A stretch of DNA of 64,000 nucleotides from Streptomyces sp. NBC_00459 (GTDB lineage Bacteria > Actinomycetota > Actinomycetes > Streptomycetales > Streptomycetaceae): the NCBI RefSeq assembly GCF_036013955.1, contig NZ_CP107903.1, positions 1,364,001-1,428,000 of the forward strand, given 5' to 3'. The notes under the pieces are model-generated. The model ran no database searches, was not told the DNA's origin, and saw nothing but the letters and a program-made list of their open reading frames with translations. The position numbers and the translations under genes were made by a program. Below are positions 42,078 to 50,243 of this stretch, piece after piece (position 1 is the stretch's first letter; each line of letters starts with the position of its first letter).

Positions 42078-43658
42078 CTACCAGCTGGTCTTCCAGTACA
42101 GCTCCCACATCACCATCATGGTCGCCGGGTCGATGGACACCTCGGAGCCGCCAATTTCCTCGCTCGCCGCCACATGCTGCTTGCCCTGCCACAGCGGCAG
42201 CAGCCGGGCGTCGTCCAGGAGGATCTGCTGGGCCTCCTCGAACTGCTCGCCGACGGCCCCGCGGTCGCTCTCGCGGCGCGACGCGGGCAGTAGTTCACCA
42301 GTGATCTCGGGCGATGTGTACGGCGTGCCGAGCGCGTTCTGCTCACCCACGAAGGGGGCGATGAAGTTGTCGGCGTCGGGGAAGTCGGGGAACCAGCCGC
42401 GCCCGAACACCGGGTACTCGCCCTTCTGGTAGCCGTCCACGTAGGTCTTCCAGGGGCGGCTCTGGAGCGTGACGCTGAACAGGCCGGAGGCCTCCAACTG
42501 TCGCTTCAGCTCCTCGAAGGCGGGCTTGGTCTGGGAGCCGTAGCGGTCGCTCGTGTACCAGAGGGTGAGCGGGACCCGGTCGGTGATGCCGTCCTCCAGG
42601 AGGATCTGCCTGGCCTTGGAGGAACTGGGATTCCCGAAGTTGTCGAAGAAGCCCGTGGTGTGTCCGACCAGACCCTTGGGGATCATGGAGTACAGCGGCT
42701 CGACCGTGTCCTTGTAGATGTTGTGGGCGAGCGCCGGACGGTCGACGATCTGGGCGATCGCCTTGCGGACCGAGAGCTTGCTGGACCACGGATCCTTGGG
42801 GTTGAACACCAGGTAGCTGATCTCGGTGGTGGCGTTCTCGACGAGCTGGAGGCCCTCCTCCTTCTCGTTCTCCTCGATGTCGACGACGTCGGCCGCGCTG
42901 AGACCGCGGTAGACGACGTCGATCGCCTTGTCCCGGAGTGCGTCGGCCATCACGGACGACTTCTGGAAGTAGCGGATGGTGACGGCGTCGTTCTGGGGGT
43001 CCGCGATGCCCTTGTAGCGGTCGTTCCTGACGAGAACGGCCTTGTCGCCCTCCTTGTAGGACTCCAGGGCGTACGGCCCGGAGCCGTTGACCTTGCCGTC
43101 CTGGCGGAGGGACTTCGCGGGGTACTCCTCGGGGTCCACGATCGACATCGCGGGTGTGGAGAGCACGAAGGGGAAGGTCGCGTCGGCCTGGTTCAGGTGG
43201 AAGACGATCCCGCGGTCGCCCTTCACCTCGATCCGGTCGAGGCTGGTCAGCAGTCCGGCGGGGCCGCCGTTGACGTTGATCGTCCTGATCCGGTCGATGG
43301 AGTACTTGACCGCCTGCGCGTCCAGTTCGTGTCCGTCCGAGAACTTCAGGCCCTCGCGCAGCTCACAGCTGTACACCGTGCTCGAACTGTCGGTGAACTC
43401 GCAGCTCTTGGCGGCGTCGGGCTTGGGCTCGGACCCGCCGGTGTCGAAGTTGAGGAGGGTCTGGTGGACGTTGCGGAAGAGCTCCCACGAGTTGTCCCAG
43501 GAGGCCGCCGGGTCCAGGGTGCTGGGTTCGCTGGTCGTCCCCACCACGATCGGCTTCCCATCGTTGGAGGAGTCGGAGGAGAAGACGCCGCATCCGGCGA
43601 CCATGGATATGGACGCGGCTGTCGCCAGCTGCCGCAGGCCCCGGTTCCGGTTGAACAC
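42078..43658 (-). CDS. ABC-type oligopeptide/solute-binding lipoprotein (SBP family 5)
   Basis: About 526 aa. The signal peptide (LRQLATAASISMVAGC) ends in a lipobox. The mature protein is a DppA/OppA-like binding protein: VVGTTSEPSTLDPAASWDNS, then LREGLKFSDGHELDAQAVKY (the family 5 signature) and PRRDN-like GSGPYALESYKEGDK. The ligand is unknown, probably a peptide or similar. GTG 43658 is best placed relative to AGGAG; GTG 43664 is too close. No permease or ATPase genes are adjacent. Confidence 0.87.
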   Translation of the reverse strand: MFNRNRGLRQLATAASISMVAGCGVFSSDSSNDGKPIVVGTTSEPSTLDPAASWDNSWELFRNVHQTLLNFDTGGSEPKPDAAKSCEFTDSSSTVYSCELREGLKFSDGHELDAQAVKYSIDRIRTINVNGGPAGLLTSLDRIEVKGDRGIVFHLNQADATFPFVLSTPAMSIVDPEEYPAKSLRQDGKVNGSGPYALESYKEGDKAVLVRNDRYKGIADPQNDAVTIRYFQKSSVMADALRDKAIDVVYRGLSAADVVDIEENEKEEGLQLVENATTEISYLVFNPKDPWSSKLSVRKAIAQIVDRPALAHNIYKDTVEPLYSMIPKGLVGHTTGFFDNFGNPSSSKARQILLEDGITDRVPLTLWYTSDRYGSQTKPAFEELKRQLEASGLFSVTLQSRPWKTYVDGYQKGEYPVFGRGWFPDFPDADNFIAPFVGEQNALGTPYTSPEITGELLPASRRESDRGAVGEQFEEAQQILLDDARLLPLWQGKQHVAASEEIGGSEVSIDPATMMVMWELYWKTSW

Positions 43659-43949
43659 GTGCACGCTCCTCGATCTGCCATACCAAGCCAACGGTCGGCA
43701 GACCATACCGCAGTGCCCCACCGGGCGGTCCAGCTTCCCGCACAGCCCGTTGATCAGCACGTATCGGACATCACCGCCATCGGAGTGTGTGACCTCGGAC
43801 GTCGACACAGGAGCTTTTTCTGTCAGCCGGGGACGCACGGGTCCGCGCCGGTCGACATGAAGACTTTCCGCCGCTCATCTTCCGGTCGGTGTCGGAGTGG
43901 ACATCGCATCCGACGGCATGGGTCGACGGCGCAGACGGTGGCGAACCCC
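43659..43949. other. Intergenic region upstream of the binding-protein gene
   Basis: About 290 bp. No gene supported. It should carry the minus-strand promoter of the binding-protein gene; I see no clear operator. The right end runs into the terminator hairpin of the SDR pair. Confidence 0.4.
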
Positions 43950-43995
43950 GAAGTGGGGCGGACGATCCCTCATCGGGTACCGTCCGCCCCACTTC
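43950..43995 (-). terminator. 15-bp hairpin after the SDR pair
   Basis: GAAGTGGGGCGGACG (43950-43964) and CGTCCGCCCCACTTC (43981-43995) are perfect complements around a 16-nt loop. It lies 21 nt beyond the stop of the minus-strand SDR gene. Confidence 0.8.
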
Positions 43996-44016
43996 GCCCC
44001 CATATGGGTCTTTACG

Positions 44017-44775
44017 TCAGCTGTTGCCGGCCTTGAGGAAGATGCCTCCGTCGACCACGAGCGTCTGGCCGGTGATCCAGTCGGCCTGGGACGAGGTCAG
44101 GAACGCGGCGGCGCCACCGATGTCGGCGGGTACCCCGAGCCGGCCGAGCGGGTAGGCCGCGGCGGCCTCCTCTTCCCTGCCCTCGTACAGCGCCTGCGCG
44201 AACTTCGTCTTCACCACGGCCGGCGCGATCGAGTTGACCCGCACCCGGGGCGCGTACTCGTGCGCCAGTTGCAGCGTCAGGTTATCCATCGCGGCCTTGC
44301 TGACGCCGTACGCGCCGATGAACGGCGAGGCCGAGAGGCCGGCGACGGACGTGATGTTGACGATCGCGCCGCCGTTCTCCTTCTGCCAGGCGTGCCAGGT
44401 CTTCTGGGCGAAGCCGAGCGCCGAGACGACGTTGGTCTCGAAGACCTTGCGCGCCACATTGAGGTCGAGGTCCGCGATCGGCCCGAACACCGGGTTCGTA
44501 CCGGCGTTGTTGACGAGGAAGTCGACGCGCCCGAACGCCTCCAGGGTGCGCTCGACGGCGACGGCCTGGTGGGCCTCGTCGTGAGCCTTGCCCGCCACGC
44601 CGATGACCCGGTCCGCACCGAGTGTCTCGACGGCCTCCTTGAGCGCGTCCTCGTTGCGTCCGGTGATGCACACCCGGTCACCGCGCGCGAGCAGCGCCTC
44701 GGCGATGCCGTAGCCGATGCCCCGGCTGGCGCCGGTGATGAGGGCGACCTTGCCCGAGAGTTCCACTGTCGTCAT
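44017..44775 (-). CDS. SDR-family oxidoreductase
   Basis: A 252-aa classical SDR. The cofactor motif VALITGASRGIGYGIAEALL is near residue 10; NNAGTNPVFG, ITSVAGLSASPFIGAYGVSK (YxxxK) and the C-terminal GQTLVVDGGIFL follow. It resembles 3-oxoacyl reductases of fatty-acid-like catabolism. It is 17 bp downstream of the second SDR gene, so the two form an operon. Substrate unknown. Confidence 0.9.
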   Translation of the reverse strand: MTTVELSGKVALITGASRGIGYGIAEALLARGDRVCITGRNEDALKEAVETLGADRVIGVAGKAHDEAHQAVAVERTLEAFGRVDFLVNNAGTNPVFGPIADLDLNVARKVFETNVVSALGFAQKTWHAWQKENGGAIVNITSVAGLSASPFIGAYGVSKAAMDNLTLQLAHEYAPRVRVNSIAPAVVKTKFAQALYEGREEEAAAAYPLGRLGVPADIGGAAAFLTSSQADWITGQTLVVDGGIFLKAGNS

Positions 44776-44792
44776 GTTCCTGTTCCCCAGCC

Positions 44793-45554
44793 CTAGTCGA
44801 GCGGTCCGCCGGCGACGTACAGGACCTGGCCGGAGACGAATCCGGCGGCCTCGCCCGTGAAGAAGGCGATCGCGTTGGAGATGTCGTCCGGGTTGCCCAC
44901 GCGCTGGACGGGGATCTGGGTCGCGGCGGCGGCCTTGAAGTCCTCGAAGCCCATGCCGACGCGCTCGGCGGTGGCGGCGGTCATGTCGGTGGCGATGAAG
45001 CCGGGGGCGACGGCGTTCGCGGTGACGCCGAACTTGCCGAGTTCGAGGGCGAGGGTCTTGGTGAAGCCCTGGAGACCGGCCTTGGCGGACGAGTAGTTGA
45101 CCTGGCCGCGGTTGCCCTGGGCGGAGGACGAGGACAGGTTGACGATCCGGCCGAACTTGGCTTCCACCATGTACTTCTGACAGGCCCTCGACATCAGGAA
45201 GGCGCCGCGCAGGTGCACGTTCATGACCGTGTCCCAGTCGGAGACGCTCATCTTGAAGAGCAGGTTGTCGCGCAGGACGCCCGCGTTGTTGACGAGGATC
45301 GTGGGTCCGCCCAGTTCCTCGGCGATGCGCGTGACCGCGGCCTCGACCTGGGCCTCGTCGGAGACGTCGCAGCCGACGGCGATCGCCTTGCCACCGGCGG
45401 CGGTGATCTTCTCGACGGTGTCCTTGCAGGCGGCCTCGTCGAGGTCGATCACCGCGACGGCGCGACCCTCCGCCGCCAGTCGTACGGCGGTCGCGGCGCC
45501 GATGCCACGCGCACCGCCGGTGACCACGGCGACCCGCTGCTCAGTGGTGGACAT
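44793..45554 (-). CDS. fabG: FabG-type 3-oxoacyl-(ACP/CoA) reductase
   Basis: A 253-aa SDR. Motifs are VAVVTGGARGIGAATAVRLA, NNAGVLRDNLLFKMSVSDWD (typical of FabG-like), IVNLSSSSAQGNRGQVNYSS with YSSAK, and the end GFVSGQVLYVAGG. It likely reduces a 3-oxoacyl thioester. The ATG follows AGGAGAACC. First gene of a two-SDR operon with a TetR-type operator candidate about 55 bp upstream. Confidence 0.88.
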   Translation of the reverse strand: MSTTEQRVAVVTGGARGIGAATAVRLAAEGRAVAVIDLDEAACKDTVEKITAAGGKAIAVGCDVSDEAQVEAAVTRIAEELGGPTILVNNAGVLRDNLLFKMSVSDWDTVMNVHLRGAFLMSRACQKYMVEAKFGRIVNLSSSSAQGNRGQVNYSSAKAGLQGFTKTLALELGKFGVTANAVAPGFIATDMTAATAERVGMGFEDFKAAAATQIPVQRVGNPDDISNAIAFFTGEAAGFVSGQVLYVAGGPLD

Positions 45555-45606
45555 TGCTGGTTCTCCTCGCCCTTGAAAAGCCTGCGGCCCACGGTACGCC
45601 CTCAGG

Positions 45607-45620
45607 TGAGCGACCGCTTA
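45607..45620. promoter_or_regulatory. TetR-type operator candidate upstream of the SDR pair
   Basis: TGAGCGACCGCTTA is an inverted repeat with one mismatch. It resembles the CTAAGCG-type sites found before acyl-CoA dehydrogenase and fatty-acid genes in actinobacteria. The regulator is not in the window. Confidence 0.4.
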
Positions 45621-45692
45621 GTACCTTCAGTACACGTGACGCTAGAAGTCCTGGCACCCGGTGTCAACGTCAGGCAACGCCGGTGTGAGCCA

Positions 45693-46076
45693 TTACCTGA
45701 CCAGCAGAGCGAGCAGCCGCTCCGCCTCGGCTCCCGGATCGGTGGTGAGGCCCGTGTGCACAGGCCCCGGCTGGACCACCGTCGAGCGCGGCGCGATCAG
45801 CCAGCGAAAGCGCCGCCCGGCATCGTCCGATGCCGCCTGGCCTGCTGCTTTCCCGCCCGCGCAGACCCCTTCGACGGCACGCAGCGCGGCCCGCACACCG
45901 GCCACGTCGGCCTCGGGGTCCAGCGCCCTCAGCTTGCCCTCGTCCAGATGCGTACGAGCAGCGACGAAGGACTTGGCGCGGCAGTAGACAAGAACGCCGG
46001 CGTTGAAACACTCGCCGCGCTCGATCCGCGGTACGACCCGCAGCAGCGCGTACTCGAAGACGTCCCGCTCGCTCAC
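45693..46076 (-). CDS. DUF3037-domain protein, partner of the HipA-like kinase
   Basis: 127 aa. The DUF3037 pattern is FEYALLRVVPRIERGECFNA, GVLVYCRAKSFVAA and the final PGAEAERLLALLV. The start overlaps the HipA-like stop (GTGA). DUF3037 is commonly encoded next to HipA-like kinases and may be its partner or inhibitor; biochemical proof is lacking to my knowledge. Confidence 0.87.
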   Translation of the reverse strand: MSERDVFEYALLRVVPRIERGECFNAGVLVYCRAKSFVAARTHLDEGKLRALDPEADVAGVRAALRAVEGVCAGGKAAGQAASDDAGRRFRWLIAPRSTVVQPGPVHTGLTTDPGAEAERLLALLVR

Positions 46077-46837
46077 TTCTCCCCCTCGGCGCCCTTGATG
46101 CGCTCATGGATGACGGCCGCGCGTTCGAGGAGCGGCTCCGCGTAGGCCCGGCGGAGTGCGTCCGGCGAGTCGAAGCCGGGTTCGTCCGTGAGCCACGCGT
46201 CGGGGATCTCGGCGGTCACCTCGGCGAGCAGTTCCTCGGTGACCAGCGGCGCCAGTTCGGCGGCGGCCGAGGCGATGTCCGGGCCGAAGGGCGCGAGCGC
46301 GTGCTCGGTGACGTCGTAGGGCTTGGCGGCCGAGGTCCGGGCTCCGGGCCAGTGGTGGTGCCAGATCATCGTGGCGCCGTGGTCGATGAGCCACAGGTCG
46401 CCGCGCCACATCAGCAGGTTGGGGTTGCGCCAGGAGCGGTCGACGTTGTTGACGAGCGCGTCGAACCACACCACCCGCCCGGCCTCCCAGGCGCTCACCT
46501 CGAAGGCGAGGGCGTCGAAGCCGATCGCCCCCGACAGGAAGTCCATACCGAGGTTGGTGCCACCGCTCGACCTGAGCAGCCCCTGCACCTCCTCGTCGGG
46601 CTCGCCGAGGCCCAGCACCGGGTCGAGTGCGACCGTCACCAGCCCCGGCACCCGCAGCCCCAGCCGTCGGGCCAGTTCACCGCAGACGACCTCGGCGACG
46701 AGCGTCTTGCGGCCCTGTCCCGCGCCGGTGAACTTCATGACGTACGTGCCGAGATCGTCGGCCTCGACGAGCCCCGGCAGCGAACCCCCCTCACGCAGGG
46801 GCGTGATGTAGCGGGTCGCGGTGACCTCTTTCAGCAT
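46073..46837 (-). CDS. HipA-like kinase
   Basis: A 254-aa short HipA-family protein. The nucleotide-binding Lys is in LGTYVMKFTGAGQGRKTLVA near residue 30. The catalytic and metal motifs are in VVWFDALVNNVDRSWRNPNL near 124 and LWLIDHGATMIWHH near 149 (HRD-like Asp and Asn, then DHG). Unlike classical HipA it lacks the N-subdomain 1 and the xre-type HipB. It is coupled to DUF3037. Whether it acts as a toxin or as another phosphotransferase is open. The ATG overlaps the tail of an integrase remnant. Confidence 0.85.
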   Translation of the reverse strand: MLKEVTATRYITPLREGGSLPGLVEADDLGTYVMKFTGAGQGRKTLVAEVVCGELARRLGLRVPGLVTVALDPVLGLGEPDEEVQGLLRSSGGTNLGMDFLSGAIGFDALAFEVSAWEAGRVVWFDALVNNVDRSWRNPNLLMWRGDLWLIDHGATMIWHHHWPGARTSAAKPYDVTEHALAPFGPDIASAAAELAPLVTEELLAEVTAEIPDAWLTDEPGFDSPDALRRAYAEPLLERAAVIHERIKGAEGEK

Positions 46838-46961
46838 TTTCCCAGGCCACCTGTCTCGTCAACGTTGAAATCCACGAACGCTTCCGGGGAGTCGACGGCG
46901 GTTCGCCCCTTGGCTTCGGCCTCCGGCATGAAGTGAGCATAGTAACCAAGGGTGATCACGG
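46831..46961 (-). pseudogene. Tyrosine recombinase (integrase) C-terminal remnant
   Basis: The minus strand reads PVITLGYYAHFMPEAEAKGR, then TAVDSPEAF and on to a stop overlapping the HipA-like start. This is the end of a phage-type integrase, with the nucleophilic Tyr in the YYAHFMPE motif. No catalytic Arg/His boxes are found upstream, so only the tail remains. Confidence 0.65.
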
Positions 46962-47115
46962 GCGAGGAGCGCCGGAGCCACCGCGCCGAGGTCACGACTG
47001 TCTCTCGGTCTCCGCTGATCGCGAAGCGAGTGCACATGCGGCCTTGACCACGGAAACAAGCCGTTCACGCCATATGACCCCTTCGGGAAACAAGCGGTTT
47101 CTAGCGTGTCCGCTC

Positions 47116-47720
47116 ATGGATTCGGAGCTGTGTACGTGCTCGGACGCCGTTCCGTATGCGGCTGCGCCACCGGCTCTCTCCCTGCGTGAGGCGGTCCGCG
47201 CGAAGCTCCGCGCGGCCGTGTTCGACGGCGGCCTCGGCCCGCGCGAGTGCGGTGACGGCGGGATCTTCGTCACGATCCCCAGCCTCAGCCGGCTCAGGGG
47301 CTTCTACGAACTCCGGGTCGCCCTCGAACCGCACGGGGCCGCCCGCGCGGTCGAGGCCCCCTCCACCCGCCACGATCCAGCCGTCATCGCGGCCGAACTC
47401 TGGCCCTCCGGTACTCGATGCGCGAGGAGCCGCCGACCCCGGACACGCGCTTCGTCGACCCTTTCCTCGTCCAGGACGAGCTCTTCCACGCCGAACTCTC
47501 CCGCGTCTCCGGCAACTCCGGCCTCACGGACGCGCTCGTGGCGGCCGGCGAGCCGGTCCGGCGGCTGCGGATGTACGGCTTCCTCACCCGGGACCGCGGC
47601 GAGGCGACCGTCACCGGACACATCGAGATCACGGAGTTGGTCCGCACCGGCGGTCCCGATGCCGCCCGGCGCGCCATGACACAGATGGCCCTGCACGCCG
47701 ACCTCCTCCCGAAGCCCGGG
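47116..47720 (+). pseudogene. GntR/FCD-family regulator, broken
   Basis: The start is intact (ATG 47116), and LSLREAVRAKLRAAVFDGGL is a typical GntR N-terminus, but it jumps directly to RECGDGGIFVTIPSLSRLRG. The recognition-helix part of the HTH is therefore deleted. A second break near 47400 shifts the frame; the FCD domain continues as DPFLVQDELFHAELSRVSGN and HIEITELVRTGGPDAARRAM in another frame. It precedes the NCS1 permease and may once have controlled it. Confidence 0.75.
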
Positions 47721-47832
47721 AACCGCACCGGTCCCCGTCAACTCCCCGGCCGTCGACGCCGCCTGCCGGGGCGCCCCACCGCTCACCGCACCCGCATGTA
47801 CGCAGCACCCCCACATCCCCGAAGGGCCGCCC

Positions 47833-49488
47833 ATGAGCACCACTGAGTCACCTCAGACCGCCGCCGCACCGGACTCCCCAACCAGCCAGGCGACCAAGGA
47901 GACCCTGGAGGACTACACCCTCCGCTTCGCGCCCCGCAGTTACCGCCGCTGGACCCCGATGGTCGTGGCCACCACGGCACTCGGTGGCATCGCCTACATG
48001 GCCGACTTCTCCATCGGCGCCGGCATCGGCCTGGCCCACGGCACCGGCAACGCGCTGGTGGCGATCGCCGTCGCCGCCGTCGTCATCTTCATCACCGGTT
48101 TCCCGCTCGCCTACTACGGCGCCCGCTACAACATCGACCTGGACCTGATCACTCGCGGCTCCGGCTTCGGCTACTACGGCTCGGTCCTCACCAGCGTCAT
48201 CTTCGCCAGCTTCACCTTCATCTTCTTCGCCCTCGAAGGCTCGATCATGGCCCAGGGCCTCAAACTGGGCCTCGGACTGCCGCTCTGGCTGGGCTACGCC
48301 ATCTCCACGCTGATGGTGATCCCGCTGGTCATCTACGGCATGAAGGCGCTCAGCAAGCTCCAGGTGTGGACCACCCCCGTCTGGCTGGTGCTGATGGTCG
48401 CCCCGCTCGTCTACCTCATCGCCACCGACCCGGGCACCGTCAACCGCTTCCTGTCCTACGCCGGCACCGATGGCGAGGGCGGCGTCAACACCGCGTCCGT
48501 ACTGCTGGGCGCGGGGGTGTGTCTGTCACTGATCGCGCAGATCGGTGAGCAGATCGACTACCTGCGCTTCATGCCGCCCAAGACCGAGGCCAACAAGCGC
48601 ACCTGGTGGACCGCCGTCGTCATGGCCGGCCCCGGCTGGGTCGTCCTCGGGGCACTGAAGCAGGCCATCGGTGTCTTCCTCGCCGTCTACATCCTGGCCA
48701 AGGTCGGCGCGGACGCCGCCCCCGAGCCGATCCAGCAGTTCAAGGGCGCCTTCGACGCGATGATGCCGTCCTGGCTCGTGATCCCGCTGGCCGTGGCCCT
48801 CGTCGTCATCAGCCAGATCAAGATCAACGTCACCAACGCCTACTCCGGCTCGCTCGCCTGGACCAACTCCTTCACCCGCGTCACCAAGCACTACCCGGGC
48901 CGCATGGTCTTCGTCCTGGTCAACCTCGGCTTCGCGCTCGCCCTGATGGAAGCCGACATGTTCAGCTTCCTCAACAACATCCTCGGCTTCTACTCGAACT
49001 GCGCCATCGCCTGGATCGTCACCGTCGCCACCGACATCGGCATCAACAAGTACCTGCTGAAGCTGTCCCCGCTCCAGCCCGAGTTCCGCAGGGGCATGCT
49101 CCACGCGGTCAACCCGGTGGGTGTGGTGGCCTTCGTCGCCGCGTCCGGGCTGTCGATCGCCATGTACTTCCACGCCCTCGGCGACACCCTCCAGCCGTAC
49201 TCGCCCGTGGCCGCGGCCGTCATCGCCTTCGTCCTCACCCCGCTCATGGCCGTCGTCACCAAGGGGAAGTACTACCTGCGCCGTACCGAGGACGGCATCG
49301 ACGAGCCGCTCCTGGACGAGGACGGCAACCCCAGCGCCGTGACGTACGACTGCCACGTCTGCCACCAGCCCTACGAGCGCCCCGACCTGGCCGCCTGCCG
49401 GACACATGACGCGATGGTCTGCTCGCTGTGCCTGAGCACGGACAAGGTCGGCGACCACATACTGCCCGCCCAGCCGTCCGCGGCCTGA
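47833..49488 (+). CDS. NCS1-family nucleobase/hydantoin-type permease with a cysteine-rich tail
   Basis: A 551-aa permease with about twelve hydrophobic segments (for example ATTALGGIAYMADFSIGAGI near residue 45 and INVTNAYSGSLAWTNSFTRV near 331). The family imports cytosine, purines, allantoin or hydantoins; the substrate is not fixed by what I can see. After the last segment a cytoplasmic tail carries CHVC near residue 510, a third Cys about 17 residues on and CSLC near 534. This resembles a small zinc-binding domain and is unusual for NCS1. ATG 47833 has GAAGGG upstream. Confidence 0.87.
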   Translation: MSTTESPQTAAAPDSPTSQATKETLEDYTLRFAPRSYRRWTPMVVATTALGGIAYMADFSIGAGIGLAHGTGNALVAIAVAAVVIFITGFPLAYYGARYNIDLDLITRGSGFGYYGSVLTSVIFASFTFIFFALEGSIMAQGLKLGLGLPLWLGYAISTLMVIPLVIYGMKALSKLQVWTTPVWLVLMVAPLVYLIATDPGTVNRFLSYAGTDGEGGVNTASVLLGAGVCLSLIAQIGEQIDYLRFMPPKTEANKRTWWTAVVMAGPGWVVLGALKQAIGVFLAVYILAKVGADAAPEPIQQFKGAFDAMMPSWLVIPLAVALVVISQIKINVTNAYSGSLAWTNSFTRVTKHYPGRMVFVLVNLGFALALMEADMFSFLNNILGFYSNCAIAWIVTVATDIGINKYLLKLSPLQPEFRRGMLHAVNPVGVVAFVAASGLSIAMYFHALGDTLQPYSPVAAAVIAFVLTPLMAVVTKGKYYLRRTEDGIDEPLLDEDGNPSAVTYDCHVCHQPYERPDLAACRTHDAMVCSLCLSTDKVGDHILPAQPSAA

Positions 49489-49492
49489 ACCC

Positions 49493-49533
49493 CAGGGCGG
49501 GGCGGCGGGAAAATACCCCGACGCTCCGCCCTG
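49493..49533 (+). terminator. Hairpin after the NCS1 permease
   Basis: CAGGGCGGGGCG (49493-49504) pairs with CGCTCCGCCCTG (49522-49533), 11 of 12 positions, loop 17 nt. It begins 5 nt after the stop codon. Confidence 0.75.
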
Positions 49534-49859
49534 CCCTGCCCAAATCGTCGCCAGGCACGTGCCCTTGACCCGCGGATCGTGGCCGCGCGGTCCGACGCGG
49601 GCATGGAGCTGGGTCGCAGGACCGGACGGGGAACTCACCTGCATGGCCAGGATCGAACCTCCAGGCGGGACCGGCCCGAGGGACCCGGACCGGACCGCAC
49701 CGCCGGTCGAGGGGTCCGGCTGCTGTTCTCGGGGACCGGCCGGGAAACACGGGTGCGGCGTTTCCCGCCCGCGAGGCGCTTCAAGCACTCCGAACGCGTG
49801 TCCCTCCTCACCATCCGAATGCCGGACGTGATCCCGCGCCCGGGAGGACTGCCCCGTAG
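49534..49859. other. Intergenic region before the metE riboswitch
   Basis: About 325 bp without a supported gene. It must contain the metE promoter. No motif stands out. Confidence 0.4.
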
Positions 49860-50085
49860 GCTGCCGGGTGCAGCTGGTTCGCCCCGTCCGCCAGGCGGGA
49901 TGCGTCGTAAGAGGGAACCCGGTGGGAATCCGGGACTGCCCCGCAGCGGTGAGCGAGAACGACCGCCGTCATACGCACTGGGTCCGGTGAACAGGGTCTG
50001 GGAAGCGACGGCCAGTAGGTTGTCCTCCGTAGTCGATACGAGGGCGTGCTCGCGAGTCCGAAGACCTGCCCGTTGCCCGCGCACG
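49860..50085 (+). ncRNA. Cobalamin riboswitch upstream of metE
   Basis: Conserved boxes of the AdoCbl riboswitch are seen in order. They are AAGAGGGAACCCGGTGGGAA with TCCGGGACTGCCCCGCAGCG at about 49908-49950, ACGACCGCCGTCATACG, CTGGGAAGCGACGGCCAGTA near 50000 and GAGTCCGAAGACCTGCCCG near 50055. It precedes the B12-independent methionine synthase gene, which B12 should switch off. It is the classical arrangement in Streptomyces. Confidence 0.95.
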
Positions 50086-50100
50086 ACCGTTCGTGCGCGG
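50077..50100 (+). promoter_or_regulatory. Hairpin after the riboswitch (expression platform candidate)
   Basis: CCGCGCACGA and TCGTGCGCGG form a perfect 10-bp stem with loop CCGT. It starts within the last bases of the aptamer, so aptamer folding and this stem may compete. No U-tract follows. Confidence 0.6.
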
Positions 50101-50243
50101 ATGTCCCGGTGACCTCGTGGGCGGGTCGGCGCACATATCGCGGTGGGCACGGTCGTGGTCGTGTCTCCGTCCGATGTGTCGTTCCTTCGCGTTCCTCGTC
50201 CCGTCCCGGGATTCCAGGGAGATATCTCGCGAAGGAGATTTCC

